Part shown: positions 51,138-60,175 of the stretch, piece after piece | Numbering within the stretch: position 1 is the stretch's first letter | How the letters are laid out: every line of letters starts with the position of its first letter | DNA from: Paenibacillus sp. LS1 | GTDB lineage: Bacteria; Bacillota; Bacilli; Paenibacillales; Paenibacillaceae | Direction: 5' to 3' | DNA length: 64,000 nucleotides | NCBI RefSeq assembly: GCF_026013365.1 | Contig: NZ_JAPDOE010000012.1 | Location: forward strand, 62,001-126,000 | Notes under the pieces: model-generated | What the model saw: only the letters and a program-made list of their open reading frames with translations | Databases searched by the model: none | What the model was told of the DNA's origin: nothing | Program-made: the position numbers and the translations under genes

Positions 51138-53579
51138 CTAGGGTTCCCCCCGCTCAAAATACGCATGCAACCGATACAGACAAATCTCCTTCGTCCAGCG
51201 ATACAGCACCGCCTGTTCCTCCGCATCCTTCACCTGCACATTCAGTGAGAACACGCCTTCTTCGAATCGCGTCATGCTGCCCTTGGCCCCACTCCACATG
51301 GACATCGGCATATCATTTATCAGTTTCTCAATCCGTGTTGCCGTCCTCTCATTCCATTCCCAGAGCGCTAGCTTGTCCTTGTCCGAAAAGTCTTTCCGTT
51401 TCCGGTATTCCTTCTCTGTCAGGTACGTATGGAAAAATTCAGCTATCTCGCCCGGTGTGATCGGGTCCATCCAGTGCGCTTCGCCTCGCTCCAACATGTA
51501 TAGCAATACGATCATCTTGTAGCTTTTGTTCATGACCGTCTTCTCCACATCGCGCAGCCACGCCTCATGCCGGACGTACATCTCTCCCTCAGTCGGGGAC
51601 TGCAACTCCGCCCAATACAGAAATCCAACATACGAACCAAATTCGCTCCGATACCCAACACTCTTCGAACGCCCCATGAGGTGCAGCTCCAGATACGTCG
51701 GAATACGCCCCAGCTCTCGCTTCACATCCAGAAAATCCTGATGCAGCTTCTCGCGGCGCGGTAACCGTTTGCGGCTCAGCTCCTGAAGCAGGTTCACTAC
51801 TCGGGTCTCCAGATGAATCCCACAGTTAGCCGGAACCTCAGGCACAGCCGAATCCATCGTTTTTCCGCTTCGTTCCTCGTCTCCGCGTACGTCCAGAAGG
51901 CTCAGCTTCACATCCGCATTTCGGTAGTTTCCGATCAGGTCGATGATGACACAATGCGATTTGCCTTCCGCCAGCCGCAGACCGCGCCCCACCTTGCGCG
52001 TAAACACCGTGAGCGACTCGGTTGGACGCACGAATAATAGCGTATCCACACGTGGAATATCCGTCCCTTCGTTGAACAGATCCACCGTCAGCACAACCTT
52101 CAGATCACCCGCATCAAGCTGCCGAATAGCTTCCTCCCGCGACATCTCCGATGTGCGCGAATGCAGACTGAGTACCTTCACGCCCTGACTTCGGAAATAC
52201 GCAGCCAAATAATCCGCCTGCCGGATCGAAGAGCAAAAACCAATCGTTCTCGTCTGTTTGTGCCGGACCCAGGCTGCATAGATCGTCTCTACGTGCTCCT
52301 CTTGCAATTGAACGGCCATGAGCTGTTCCTCATCATACTTTGTCCCGATCCAGCGAATCTGCGAATAATCTGTATCGTCGAATACCCCGTAATATTGAAA
52401 TGGCGCCAGCCAACCTCGCCGGATCGCTTCAATAAAATGCATCTGATACGCCACATTCCCATCACAGAGTGCATACACATCTTTACCATCCAGTCGATCC
52501 GGGGTCGCCGTAATGCCCAGCAGGAACTTCGGCTGAAAATGCTCAATCACCGACATATATGTCTTCGCCGCCGCATGATGGAATTCGTCGACCACGATCA
52601 GATCAAATGCATCCACCGCAAAACCATCCCGGTGCTTCTGCATACTCAGCGTAAAGATTGAAGCATACACACAATCCGCCGCCCCATCCTTGTACTGTCC
52701 GTTATAGATCCCATGACTGCGCTCCGGCATGATCCGTTGAAAAGACTTCTTCGCCTGGAACAGAATCTCTTCCCGATGTGCCACAAACAACACCCTCTGG
52801 AACCGCTGCGCGAAGAAACCCGCCAGATACGTTTTGCCAAGCCCGGTCGCCATGACGACCATCGCCTTGTCGTACTGCTCCTCCATCGTGCCATGGAGTG
52901 CTTCAAGCGCATCCAACTGCGCCAAACGCGGCTGGATTGGCACAAGCGACAGCTCGGCGGCTTCTTCCCCTTTGTCCTCAGGTAGACCTGTGCCAAATTC
53001 CGCTTCTTCCATCTCCGTGATGCGCTGGATCATCTCCGGGTTCTTCTGATGATATTTGCGGTACTCTTCCTCATACAGTTCAATCGAATCCGGGTTCACC
53101 GGTAAGGTTGTCTCGTGGTAGAAGCTCTGCATGAACTTGTCCAACGCCATCTGAAACGTATACGGCTCCGCCTCCGCATTCATCACGAGATTCCATTCAT
53201 AACCCGTCCTCAGCGCAGTGAACGAGAAGTTCGAAGAGCCGACGATTAGTAGTCCTTCGCCGTTGTCATGATCGAACAGATATGCTTTTGGGTGAAAAGA
53301 AGTGCCCATACTTCGCCACAAACGTGTTTCAATTCGGGGATCAACCTCACACAGTGCCCGTAAGCCCTCCGGCTGTGTGATATACAGATAGTCTCCCGCA
53401 AGCATCCGTACTTCTGCACCACGCTCCGCCGCCCGCTTTAAGTGCGGGGCCAGCAGTCTCACCCCGGACTGCATAATAAAGGACGTCATAATATAAATCC
53501 CGGATGCATGCTGCATCCGGGCAATCATTAAAGTTGTAATAGAGCTGGCTGGCTTGTTCTCCATCCTCAACCATCTCAT
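51138..53579 (-). CDS. DEAD/DEAH-box helicase with N-terminal phospholipase-D-like nuclease domain
   Basis: About 813 residues. The PLD-type domain has one HKD-like motif, FHPKAYLFDHDN followed by GSSNFS (H91, K93, S110 counting from the methionine at 53564). A superfamily-2 helicase core follows: ATGLGKT (239-245), DEFHH (326-330), LGITATPDRLDG, FCSSIRQADYLA, DLFNEGTDIPRVD and RKVGRGLR. The C-terminal ~220 residues include repeated LGRIPTYLEL-type segments. No good RBS precedes either candidate ATG (53579, 53564) and the first codons overlap a broken upstream gene. DNA repair or defence helicases share this layout; the role here is not proven. Confidence 0.85.
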   Translation of the reverse strand: MRWLRMENKPASSITTLMIARMQHASGIYIMTSFIMQSGVRLLAPHLKRAAERGAEVRMLAGDYLYITQPEGLRALCEVDPRIETRLWRSMGTSFHPKAYLFDHDNGEGLLIVGSSNFSFTALRTGYEWNLVMNAEAEPYTFQMALDKFMQSFYHETTLPVNPDSIELYEEEYRKYHQKNPEMIQRITEMEEAEFGTGLPEDKGEEAAELSLVPIQPRLAQLDALEALHGTMEEQYDKAMVVMATGLGKTYLAGFFAQRFQRVLFVAHREEILFQAKKSFQRIMPERSHGIYNGQYKDGAADCVYASIFTLSMQKHRDGFAVDAFDLIVVDEFHHAAAKTYMSVIEHFQPKFLLGITATPDRLDGKDVYALCDGNVAYQMHFIEAIRRGWLAPFQYYGVFDDTDYSQIRWIGTKYDEEQLMAVQLQEEHVETIYAAWVRHKQTRTIGFCSSIRQADYLAAYFRSQGVKVLSLHSRTSEMSREEAIRQLDAGDLKVVLTVDLFNEGTDIPRVDTLLFVRPTESLTVFTRKVGRGLRLAEGKSHCVIIDLIGNYRNADVKLSLLDVRGDEERSGKTMDSAVPEVPANCGIHLETRVVNLLQELSRKRLPRREKLHQDFLDVKRELGRIPTYLELHLMGRSKSVGYRSEFGSYVGFLYWAELQSPTEGEMYVRHEAWLRDVEKTVMNKSYKMIVLLYMLERGEAHWMDPITPGEIAEFFHTYLTEKEYRKRKDFSDKDKLALWEWNERTATRIEKLINDMPMSMWSGAKGSMTRFEEGVFSLNVQVKDAEEQAVLYRWTKEICLYRLHAYFERGEP

Positions 53580-53787
53580 TTGTTATTTTCTCATTCTCCA
53601 GTATACGGTTAAATAAAATATCATTATTAATGATTGCACTCTTCATATCAACCATATCTTGTCGTAAATCCATCGTTAGATACTGTTCATACATTCTTTT
53701 TTCTTTATAAAAGCTATAGGTTAGAACAAGCAATAATGCTAAGCCAATGCAGCATCCAATCATTACAAATCGTTTCTTTAAAATCAT
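53347..53787 (-). pseudogene. Truncated membrane-anchored protein gene overlapping the helicase 5' end
   Basis: A natural-looking start (MILKKRFVMIGCCIGLALLL, one membrane anchor, then YEQYLTMDLRQDMVDMKSAI and LENEKITNEMVEDGEQASQL) runs to about 53520. From there the frame passes out of phase through the helicase coding sequence and its residues no longer look protein-like. The 3' half appears lost, probably in a deletion that joined it to the helicase gene. AGGAG precedes the ATG at somewhat long spacing. Confidence 0.55.
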
Positions 53788-53820
53788 AGCATTCTGTTCT
53801 CCTAAGATTTTATAGTAAGA

Positions 53821-53851
53821 AGCACCTCTACGTTTGTCTGGTAGAAGTGCT
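53821..53851 (-). terminator. Hairpin between the immunity-like gene and the truncated membrane gene
   Basis: AGCACCTCTAC/GTAGAAGTGCT stem with one mismatch. The T tail is better on the plus strand (TTTT) than on the minus (TTCTTAC), so termination strength is uncertain. Confidence 0.5.
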
Positions 53852-53972
53852 TTTATGCATTATTTATCTGTAATTCAGTTGTGAGGTTTCGTTTAGAGGC
53901 TTTTGGGATCGATGTAGCACTACTCCTTTTCCCACTCTCATAATCCGTCGTAACTCCTAAAATATAAATGCT

Positions 53973-54302
53973 CTACCCTATAAAAACAATTGCGTCCTGT
54001 CTTTGAAATGCAAGTGGCAACTTTTCTCGAAGTCCATCTATTCTTTCGACTATTCTATCCCTTTGTTCATCTTCTAAATTCTTTACAGCCCATTCCTTTA
54101 CCAGAAGTAGTTCCTCAATAATCATCGGCACATCTTCCCCTTCTATATCAACACCAGTTGAGAAGAGATCTATCCATCTTAAATCTAGTACTTCAACAGC
54201 GGGTTCCCAGCAATCCTTAAAAAAAGATTCTGTTGCAATTGGAACAAAAAAACTCTTTTCAAAATCATTTTGTGGTTCAAGTATTACAGCACTGATAGAC
54301 AT
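53973..54302 (-). CDS. Putative immunity protein to the adjacent WXG-type toxin
   Basis: A 109-residue acidic protein (EDVPMIIEELLLVKEW, QRDRIVERIDGLREKLP) with no signal peptide. It starts 3 bp after the toxin stop, and its RBS (GGAGGGG) lies in the toxin 3' end. Tight coupling of a small acidic gene to a toxin gene is the usual immunity arrangement. The sequence family is not recognised; the role is inferred from position, size and charge. Confidence 0.6.
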   Translation of the reverse strand: MSISAVILEPQNDFEKSFFVPIATESFFKDCWEPAVEVLDLRWIDLFSTGVDIEGEDVPMIIEELLLVKEWAVKNLEDEQRDRIVERIDGLREKLPLAFQRQDAIVFIG

Positions 54303-54305
54303 TCC

Positions 54306-55430
54306 TTAATCCCCTCCGAATTTTGCGCTAAATTTGTACTCCGGAAACTCATTTTTTAATTTCTTTATGCTGTTATTGACAGATTGTCTCAATTCAGTTG
54401 TATCACCGTCTAATCTAAAAATGAATTCTTTTATTCCCTTTATATCTTCTAGAGTGGGTATTTCTTGTGAACCATTAACAGTTGTCCTTGTTGAAGTAGC
54501 GTTCTCTAAAGCGAAAATACGATTACTTGTTTTAGTAAAGATCTGTTTGTCTGCGAATTCTTGTGGGGTCTGTGCTGGTAATCCAGTTTTAGGATTAACC
54601 TTATTAAGCCCTTGAGCAGACTTATCTTCGTAAAATATACCTTTATTCAGATCAATCTCATCGAATTCCCCTAGGGACTCACCTCTTTGATTAATAATTT
54701 CAACCTCTTTTGAACTATTAATTTTGCTGCCTTTACTTGGCTCTACATTAGCTTTCACTGGCTTCCCTCCACCAGATCCACCCGACCCAATGTCGTCCTT
54801 CGAACGAAACGCCTTGCCAAACAAAACATACGCCAAAGCCTGACCTGTCATCGCTCCACCGTAATACCCTGCACCACTCTCATCGATCTGTTTCTTCTGC
54901 TCTTCTACAAATTTCTCTATATCAGATCTCGCCGTTCCAGTACCCCAAGCAGTATCCCATGCAAACTGAACTCCACGCCCAACGTCTACAACTTTGCCCA
55001 CTGTCATGGCATATGCCACACTGCTTAATGTACTGAACGGGTTATCAAAGAAAGCTTCTGTCGTCTGACCCAATCCCGTTATTGTTTCTCCTATGGATTT
55101 ATCAAGCAACCCTACAGCGAAATTTCGCTTTAGCTCCTCTGGAATATACAGTGCAACCTCGCCTGAACCGTCCGTTGTTCTGAAGTTCCTCGCGATAAAC
55201 GTAAACTCATTCTGGATCTTGTCCAACAGCCCGAGTGTAGTTGGGAACACTTCTTTCACTTGCATAAAATCCCAGAAGAAACGCTCTCCTGTCACACCCG
55301 ACCATTCGGATTGCAACATATAGATGGATTTCTCCAGTTCTCTAACGATTCGATCGAGTTCCAATTTCTTCTGCTGAACCAATCGAGCTTTCTCGTCCAA
55401 CACATCGGGTTGTAGCTGAATACGTTGCAT
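54306..55430 (-). CDS. WXG-type polymorphic toxin with nuclease-like C-terminal domain
   Basis: About 374 residues. The N-terminal ~95 residues are a WXG100-like helical hairpin (LDEKARLVQQKKLELDRIV, SEWSGVTGERFF with W43-S-G45), the usual type VII export module. Residues ~100-235 are a pre-toxin linker with a small-residue hydrophobic stretch (LAYVLFGKAF). After a glycine-serine hinge (GSGGSGGG), the ~120-residue tail contains GEFDEIDLNKGIFYEDKSA, a D...ExK pattern suggestive of a PD-(D/E)xK-type nuclease, and ends in a helix (VNNSIKKLKNEFPEYKF). The ATG at 55430 gives a typical WXG start (MQRIQLQPDVL); an ATG at 55517 is also possible. Toxicity is inferred. Confidence 0.7.
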   Translation of the reverse strand: MQRIQLQPDVLDEKARLVQQKKLELDRIVRELEKSIYMLQSEWSGVTGERFFWDFMQVKEVFPTTLGLLDKIQNEFTFIARNFRTTDGSGEVALYIPEELKRNFAVGLLDKSIGETITGLGQTTEAFFDNPFSTLSSVAYAMTVGKVVDVGRGVQFAWDTAWGTGTARSDIEKFVEEQKKQIDESGAGYYGGAMTGQALAYVLFGKAFRSKDDIGSGGSGGGKPVKANVEPSKGSKINSSKEVEIINQRGESLGEFDEIDLNKGIFYEDKSAQGLNKVNPKTGLPAQTPQEFADKQIFTKTSNRIFALENATSTRTTVNGSQEIPTLEDIKGIKEFIFRLDGDTTELRQSVNNSIKKLKNEFPEYKFSAKFGGD

Positions 55431-55597
55431 ACCATCTTCACCGCCAACCTGACCATAGTAGTTATACCTAAATTTTAACAAGTGAAGAGTTTGATTGGAA
55501 TCAAACGGAGGATTCATTTTCTCGTTAAAGATTCAGTAGTCAGGAAACATTCATTAGCCAGATATTTTGCATATTCGTGCATGTTATTCATGAAGTC

Positions 55598-55978
55598 TTA
55601 CTTCTGTTTAAAATACTGAACGATCTCTTCCGGTTCCTGGGTTTCCAATGTGATGTGGCCTTTCTCGAACAGGATCATGTACGGATATGATTTTAGACCG
55701 AAAATCTTCTCATAATTAAACTTATTATCATCACGCACATTATAAAAATTCACACTGGTAATTGGGCCTTCTGATCTCAAATTTTCGTTATTCACTTCAT
55801 TTAATTGCGTCTGTAAATCAACAATAAATGGCCGCTCCGAAAGACGGTCGGTAAATACAATGAGTGATGCATCATTTCTCTGATTTTGCGTTAGATATTC
55901 AATGGCTTTCTCTCTATTGTTCTGACCACAACCTGTCAATACGAGTATCAACACACACAATATCAAGAACAGCTTCAT
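55598..55978 (-). CDS. Small lipoprotein, thioredoxin-fold-like
   Basis: A 126-residue lipoprotein with lipobox LTGC. The C-terminal half (VNFYNVRDDNKFNYEKIFG, KSYPYMILFEKGHI) follows the thioredoxin-fold pattern around the cis-proline, but there is no CXXC active site, so redox activity is unlikely. GGAGGAGGA precedes the ATG at 55978; a TTG five codons earlier is internal to that site. It sits directly upstream of the WXG-type toxin gene on the same strand and could belong to that locus. Confidence 0.6.
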   Translation of the reverse strand: MKLFLILCVLILVLTGCGQNNREKAIEYLTQNQRNDASLIVFTDRLSERPFIVDLQTQLNEVNNENLRSEGPITSVNFYNVRDDNKFNYEKIFGLKSYPYMILFEKGHITLETQEPEEIVQYFKQK

Positions 55979-56067
55979 TAAATCCTCCTCCAAAATATGA
56001 TATAATTGGATATTAAGATGGTTTGAATTTCATCAGATAAGCTTTCTCTCTCTGAAAGGAGCACACA

Positions 56068-56151
56068 ATGAACAAAAAGAGTATCATCTTCGCTATCATT
56101 ATCGGTCTTTTTATTTTAGTGCTTCCGTTCATATTTTTTATTTTTCGGTAA
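56068..56151 (+). CDS. 27-residue hydrophobic membrane peptide
   Basis: GAAAGGAG lies 7 bp before an ATG that encodes MNKKSIIFAIIIGLFILVLP followed by FIFFIFR: a basic start and one long membrane helix. The layout is typical of small membrane peptides, including some type I toxins, though no antisense RNA was identified. It lies divergently from the lipoprotein gene. Confidence 0.55.
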   Translation: MNKKSIIFAIIIGLFILVLPFIFFIFR

Positions 56152-56217
56152 TTATGAATTAAGAATCCACACTACACGTATCGAATATCCCATTTGAACT
56201 TAACTCTTCTTAGTTGT

Positions 56218-57123
56218 TTACACTAATGCTCTCTTCAATTGCTCATAAAACGTCAACGGATCCGCATAATCCGGTAATCCCGCCACCTGGCCGTCACCGA
56301 GTTCAAGAACAATCCAAGAGCCGCCTTCCACCTTGGCAAAATCCATCGTGAAGAAACGGCTTCGAATCGTTTGTGCAATGTCCAGAAATAAAGTGAGTGC
56401 ATCTCTAAACGCTTCGTCCTGACCTTCATCCCAATAGTTAGAGATGTATGCAGGCTTACCGTCAAACATAAACACCCGCATCTCTCGGGATAACGGCATA
56501 CCACTCTGTTCATGGTAGGACTGAAACTCCAACTGAACATACTCCCTGAACACAAGCCCTACATTCAACTCTTCACCTTGTAGCCTCACAAAGTTATGCA
56601 CAACCTGCTTCACATGCTCCTCATCCGCAGCATCTGGGATGTAACAGGCTTCCTTCCACTCATGTTTACGAGATTTCACATAATCCTTAACGATAATTGG
56701 CTGATTACCAAACTGGCGAGTGGCCTCCTTAACGGCATCTGGTGAAGCCTGAATCACTGACATGGGAACCCAGACCGAGTGCGGTGTATACCCTTTAATT
56801 ACGTCATATGACTCGGGCAGGTAATGGCAATGCTTGTATTGCTCTGGTGTATTAATGAGATATAGATTTTTCGATGCCAGCGCCTTATATAGTAGCCCGT
56901 ACGCTTCCGGTGTCAGCATCCAGCCCCGGTACAGTACATCCTCCCGTTCTGTTGCGTGCTTCAGTCGTCTCACAGCGTGTTCCGGACGCTTGTTAACTAT
57001 TAGTTCTTCCAGATGAACCAGTCCCACCTCAAAGCCAAGTTCCTTGGCACATACATACTCCTGTTCATAACTTTCATCTACCTTCTTCTCATCCAGCGGC
57101 GAACTACTAAAAATAATTTTCAT
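56218..57123 (-). CDS. ATP-grasp domain protein (DUF4343-like)
   Basis: A 301-residue protein with an R2K/DUF4343-type ATP-grasp core. Features: QPIIVKDYVKSRKHEWKEAC (nucleotide-binding lysine), REYVQLEFQ, EMRVFMFDGKPAYISNYWD and WIVLELGDGQVAGLPDYADP. The N-terminal ~130 residues form the pre-ATP-grasp domain (YRGWMLTPEAYGLLYKAL). GGGAGG precedes the ATG. It stands alone. Such enzymes join amines to acidic residues or peptides; the substrate is unknown. Confidence 0.82.
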   Translation of the reverse strand: MKIIFSSSPLDEKKVDESYEQEYVCAKELGFEVGLVHLEELIVNKRPEHAVRRLKHATEREDVLYRGWMLTPEAYGLLYKALASKNLYLINTPEQYKHCHYLPESYDVIKGYTPHSVWVPMSVIQASPDAVKEATRQFGNQPIIVKDYVKSRKHEWKEACYIPDAADEEHVKQVVHNFVRLQGEELNVGLVFREYVQLEFQSYHEQSGMPLSREMRVFMFDGKPAYISNYWDEGQDEAFRDALTLFLDIAQTIRSRFFTMDFAKVEGGSWIVLELGDGQVAGLPDYADPLTFYEQLKRALV

Positions 57124-57267
57124 ATGTACCTCCCTTATTCATCCTGCTTAATTGTGTTTCTCATACGTTGTCGATCTAACTGAGCTCTAAGGTATAATAA
57201 ATGACATACTACTATATACACCCTCATTCTACAGGAACAATTGATCCAATTCGAAGGAGGCTTATCC

Positions 57268-57654
57268 ATGCAAATAGAACGACTTGATCATCTCGTGTTA
57301 ACCGTAGAGAATCTGGAAGCAACCCTTTCATTTTATACCAACATATTAGGTATGAAGGTAGTCGAATTCGGCCAAGGCCGAAAAGCATTACAGTTTGGAC
57401 AGCAGAAGATCAATTTGCATGAACGGGGCAAAGAGTTCGAACCGAAAGCTCATACCCCTACGCCGGGTTCGGCAGATCTTTGTTTTCTGGTCAGCACACC
57501 CTTGGAAGAAATGATTCTCCATCTCTCACAACATCATACGAAGATCGAAGAAGGTCCAGTGGAACGTACCGGTGCGCTGGGTCCCATTCGTTCGGTGTAT
57601 GTACGTGATCCTGACGGAAACCTGCTTGAGCTGTCCAATGCTTTGTACAGTTAA
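57268..57654 (+). CDS. VOC-family (glyoxalase/bleomycin resistance-like) metalloprotein
   Basis: A 128-residue VOC-fold protein: RLDHLVLTVENLEATLSFYT, GMKVVEFGQGRKALQFG, ADLCFLVSTPLEEM and SVYVRDPDGNLLELSN. H9 and the final glutamate of LLELSN are the usual metal ligands. AAGGAGG lies 7 bp before the ATG at 57268; a TTG start at 57241 is less likely. It resembles the small glyoxalase-like proteins often annotated as virulence or fosfomycin-resistance relatives. Substrate unknown. Confidence 0.85.
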   Translation: MQIERLDHLVLTVENLEATLSFYTNILGMKVVEFGQGRKALQFGQQKINLHERGKEFEPKAHTPTPGSADLCFLVSTPLEEMILHLSQHHTKIEEGPVERTGALGPIRSVYVRDPDGNLLELSNALYS

Positions 57655-57684
57655 TCACGTGATTTTTCACCTTTATATGGTCGC

Positions 57685-57722
57685 AAAAAAAACCTGCAAA
57701 GCCTCGGCTTCGCAGGTTTTTT
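57685..57722. terminator. Bidirectional terminator between VOC and DUF4362 genes
   Basis: AACCTGC-a-AAGCC and GGCTT-c-GCAGGTT pair with a TC loop; A and T runs flank it so it can stop both convergent genes. Confidence 0.85.
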
Positions 57723-57767
57723 GGATTTATGAAATTCATTAAGAGTTTGCATCTGGATGCATCTCAT

Positions 57768-58250
57768 TTAACGCTTAGGGATAGAAAAGGGGTTCTCTTC
57801 CTTCTCACAACCAGTTAACACGTAAAAAATACGTCCTTGCTCACTCTTCATCATGCCGATCCCTTTGCAGGTGTCGTTCGCCCTTCCCTGTGTGGAGCCA
57901 TAGAGATCTCTTGAGTCATCGTAAGTGAATTGAATGGCTGTACCATCATAGATCAGTTCATGGATAATGGGCCCACCTTCAATGGTATACTTCGTTACGC
58001 GAACCTGAGCCTGATGCTTTTCCTTCACATTTTTCATAAATGTGTTCCACTTATCCCCGTTCAGTATGCCTCCGTGAAGCACAACCACATCCCCGCTTTG
58101 CTCCGCTTGCTCTGGATTATGGGGATCAATAATTTCTGGGAATGATTTCGTCATTACTGGAAAATCCACTTTCTGATCATTTGCCTCACATGCTGTTAAC
58201 GCTGTTAACACTATTAAAACTAACAAAACCGTAAGCAGCACTCTCTTCAT
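57768..58250 (-). CDS. DUF4362-type lipoprotein
   Basis: A 160-residue lipoprotein with lipobox LTAC. The domain matches the DUF4362 pattern: SGDVVVLHGGILNGDKWNTF, VRVTKYTIEGGPIIHELIYD and DSRDLYGSTQG. GAGGTGA precedes the ATG. It is monocistronic. Function unknown. Confidence 0.8.
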   Translation of the reverse strand: MKRVLLTVLLVLIVLTALTACEANDQKVDFPVMTKSFPEIIDPHNPEQAEQSGDVVVLHGGILNGDKWNTFMKNVKEKHQAQVRVTKYTIEGGPIIHELIYDGTAIQFTYDDSRDLYGSTQGRANDTCKGIGMMKSEQGRIFYVLTGCEKEENPFSIPKR

Positions 58251-58444
58251 CCAATCACCTCATCTTTATGACGCTAAAGACTACGTGCAGGTTACCTAAT
58301 TTCTGTTAAGAAGACTGCAATTACACTCAGCCCTCTTCAATATAAAGGAAATTTTATCATTTGTATGTAACTTCATCCCTTCATAGAGCGTTTAGAAAGA
58401 AATGCAACATTCATACCCAACTCATCCGAAAAAGAGGCGATATC

Positions 58445-59998
58445 ATGCAATCGGTAAACTCATCCGATCACATAGTAGAAGAAAAACGCTCCACTTCACG
58501 CTTGAATAATCGATCCAAAGGTAAGCGCAAAACGGCCCATCGATTCGCTATTGCAATGGCTACAACATTAGTTGCGTCAAGCCTGCTGATGGAGCTAACA
58601 GCTGTGCCAATGACTCACGCAGCTACTAATGCCCAACCTTCGGCCAGTAACATCTCTGTTCAACCGACTGCATCAAACAGTTTAGAGAAGAAAATTTACT
58701 ATACCGCTGTACAGGGTGCTTATTATTACACAGTCGCTTTGAGAAGTGATGGTTCCGTATGGGCCTGGGGACGTAATCTCTGGGGAGAACTTGGTGTGAG
58801 CGAGGATGTTCGATATCGTCATACATTTAGTCCGATTCGTATCCCCAAACTATCTAATGTAACAGTTATTTCATCCTCCGGTGGTGGGAACAACGCAGCC
58901 ATTCAAGCAGATGGAACCATTTGGGAGTGGGGTAACGGCAACATGCCACGTCGAGTGCCTGATATTACCTCTGCCACGAATGTTAGCATAGGGGCTTTTT
59001 CAACCATCGCCCTTCTCCAGGACGGAACTGTTCGGTCTTGGCAAAATCCGCCTCAAGCCGTAGACCTGGAACAGACACGTAAGCTACAGACGATCAGTGG
59101 ACTAAAAGATATCATCCAAGTTGAATCCGCTGGCCTACACGGCTATGCTCTGAAGAAAGATGGCTCCGTATGGACATGGAACGAACCAGACGAACCTGGT
59201 AAAGCGCCTTCCAAACCAACCAAGTTAAAGGGGTTGAACAACATATCTTCGATCACCGGTGCAGATGCATCCCTACTTGCACTGGATAAGAAGGGAAAGG
59301 CTTGGCAGCTAGACCTAGAGGGCAAAGTCACCCCCTTTCATCACGAGCTCAAAGTGAAGAAGATGGATGCCAATTCAAGTTATACGTTGTTACTTACTAC
59401 TACTGGTGAGGTGTATAGCTATGGAAGGACAGTGACCGGCAAAGAAGGAAAAGTACACCATTTGTCTGGCATTACCGATGTTTCAGCGGGATATCACCAT
59501 AGTCTTGCATTATCCTCCGAGGGGACTGTATGGGGCTGGGGAAGTGATAAGTATCAGGAAGCGGGCGCACCTGCAACATCTTCTGGAGGCATGGTCTACA
59601 AACCGGTTCAGGCCAAGCTTGGAATGGATGTTTACCTAAACGGTGAGCTATTCCAGTCGATGTATCCCGCGGTGGAAACGCCCAAGACCGTACAGTTGCC
59701 AATCAAAGCAATCGCAGCAGCACTCGGAGCAAAATTTGAGGTTCATAAGGCGGAAGGTAGCCTGAGTTACTATACGTTAAAATATAACAATCGAACAATT
59801 ACGATCAACCCTAACGAAGCACATTATCAAATAACTTCCATGGATGCGTCTGGAGAGCAACTCATAGAGCTATCTGAACCCATCAATAACTACTCAGGAG
59901 CAACCACTGTACCTTTTGAAGTATTGCGTGGTTTGGGTTTGAACGTGTCCTGGGATCCAGAGAAAGCCAGGCTATCCATTGACGATGTGGACAAGTAA
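58445..59998 (+). CDS. Secreted RCC1-repeat protein with copper-amine-oxidase-like C-terminal domain
   Basis: About 517 residues. A long basic n-region (STSRLNNRSKGKRKTAHRF) precedes the hydrophobic core AIAMATTLVASSLLMEL, with cleavage near THAATN. About seven RCC1-type beta-propeller repeats follow (VALRSDGSVWAWGRNLWG, ALKKDGSVWTW, LALSSEGTVWGWGSD). The last ~130 residues match the copper amine oxidase-like domain common in Paenibacillus secreted proteins (VQLPIKAIAAALGAKFEV, VPFEVLRGLGLNVSWDPEK). The ATG at 58445 lies after AAAGAGG; an earlier start at 58361 lacks an RBS. Likely a cell-wall-associated binding protein. Confidence 0.85.
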   Translation: MQSVNSSDHIVEEKRSTSRLNNRSKGKRKTAHRFAIAMATTLVASSLLMELTAVPMTHAATNAQPSASNISVQPTASNSLEKKIYYTAVQGAYYYTVALRSDGSVWAWGRNLWGELGVSEDVRYRHTFSPIRIPKLSNVTVISSSGGGNNAAIQADGTIWEWGNGNMPRRVPDITSATNVSIGAFSTIALLQDGTVRSWQNPPQAVDLEQTRKLQTISGLKDIIQVESAGLHGYALKKDGSVWTWNEPDEPGKAPSKPTKLKGLNNISSITGADASLLALDKKGKAWQLDLEGKVTPFHHELKVKKMDANSSYTLLLTTTGEVYSYGRTVTGKEGKVHHLSGITDVSAGYHHSLALSSEGTVWGWGSDKYQEAGAPATSSGGMVYKPVQAKLGMDVYLNGELFQSMYPAVETPKTVQLPIKAIAAALGAKFEVHKAEGSLSYYTLKYNNRTITINPNEAHYQITSMDASGEQLIELSEPINNYSGATTVPFEVLRGLGLNVSWDPEKARLSIDDVDK

Positions 59999-60054
59999 AA
60001 GTCAGGGCTCTAAACGAATACTTTTACACCATCTAAATCCCCTAAAATATAAAA

Positions 60055-60110
60055 AATCCTCTTCAAGTAAACGTCCTGTTCTTTACGAACATCGTTATTT
60101 GAAGAGGATT
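60055..60110. terminator. Terminator between RCC1 and beta-galactosidase genes
   Basis: AATCCTCTTCAA/TTGAAGAGGATT 12-bp perfect stem. The minus-strand side is followed by six T, so it mainly serves the beta-galactosidase gene. Confidence 0.8.
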
Positions 60111-60175
60111 AATCTGTTTAACCACACACCGCTCAACGGAGCGATGGAGGATAATATTTTATTCCAAGTATCTTC

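Noticed and set aside
47719..53579. A complete DNA defence island built from the two helicases
   Set aside because: Both helicases have defence-like architectures, but no methylase, specificity subunit or other known partner is adjacent.
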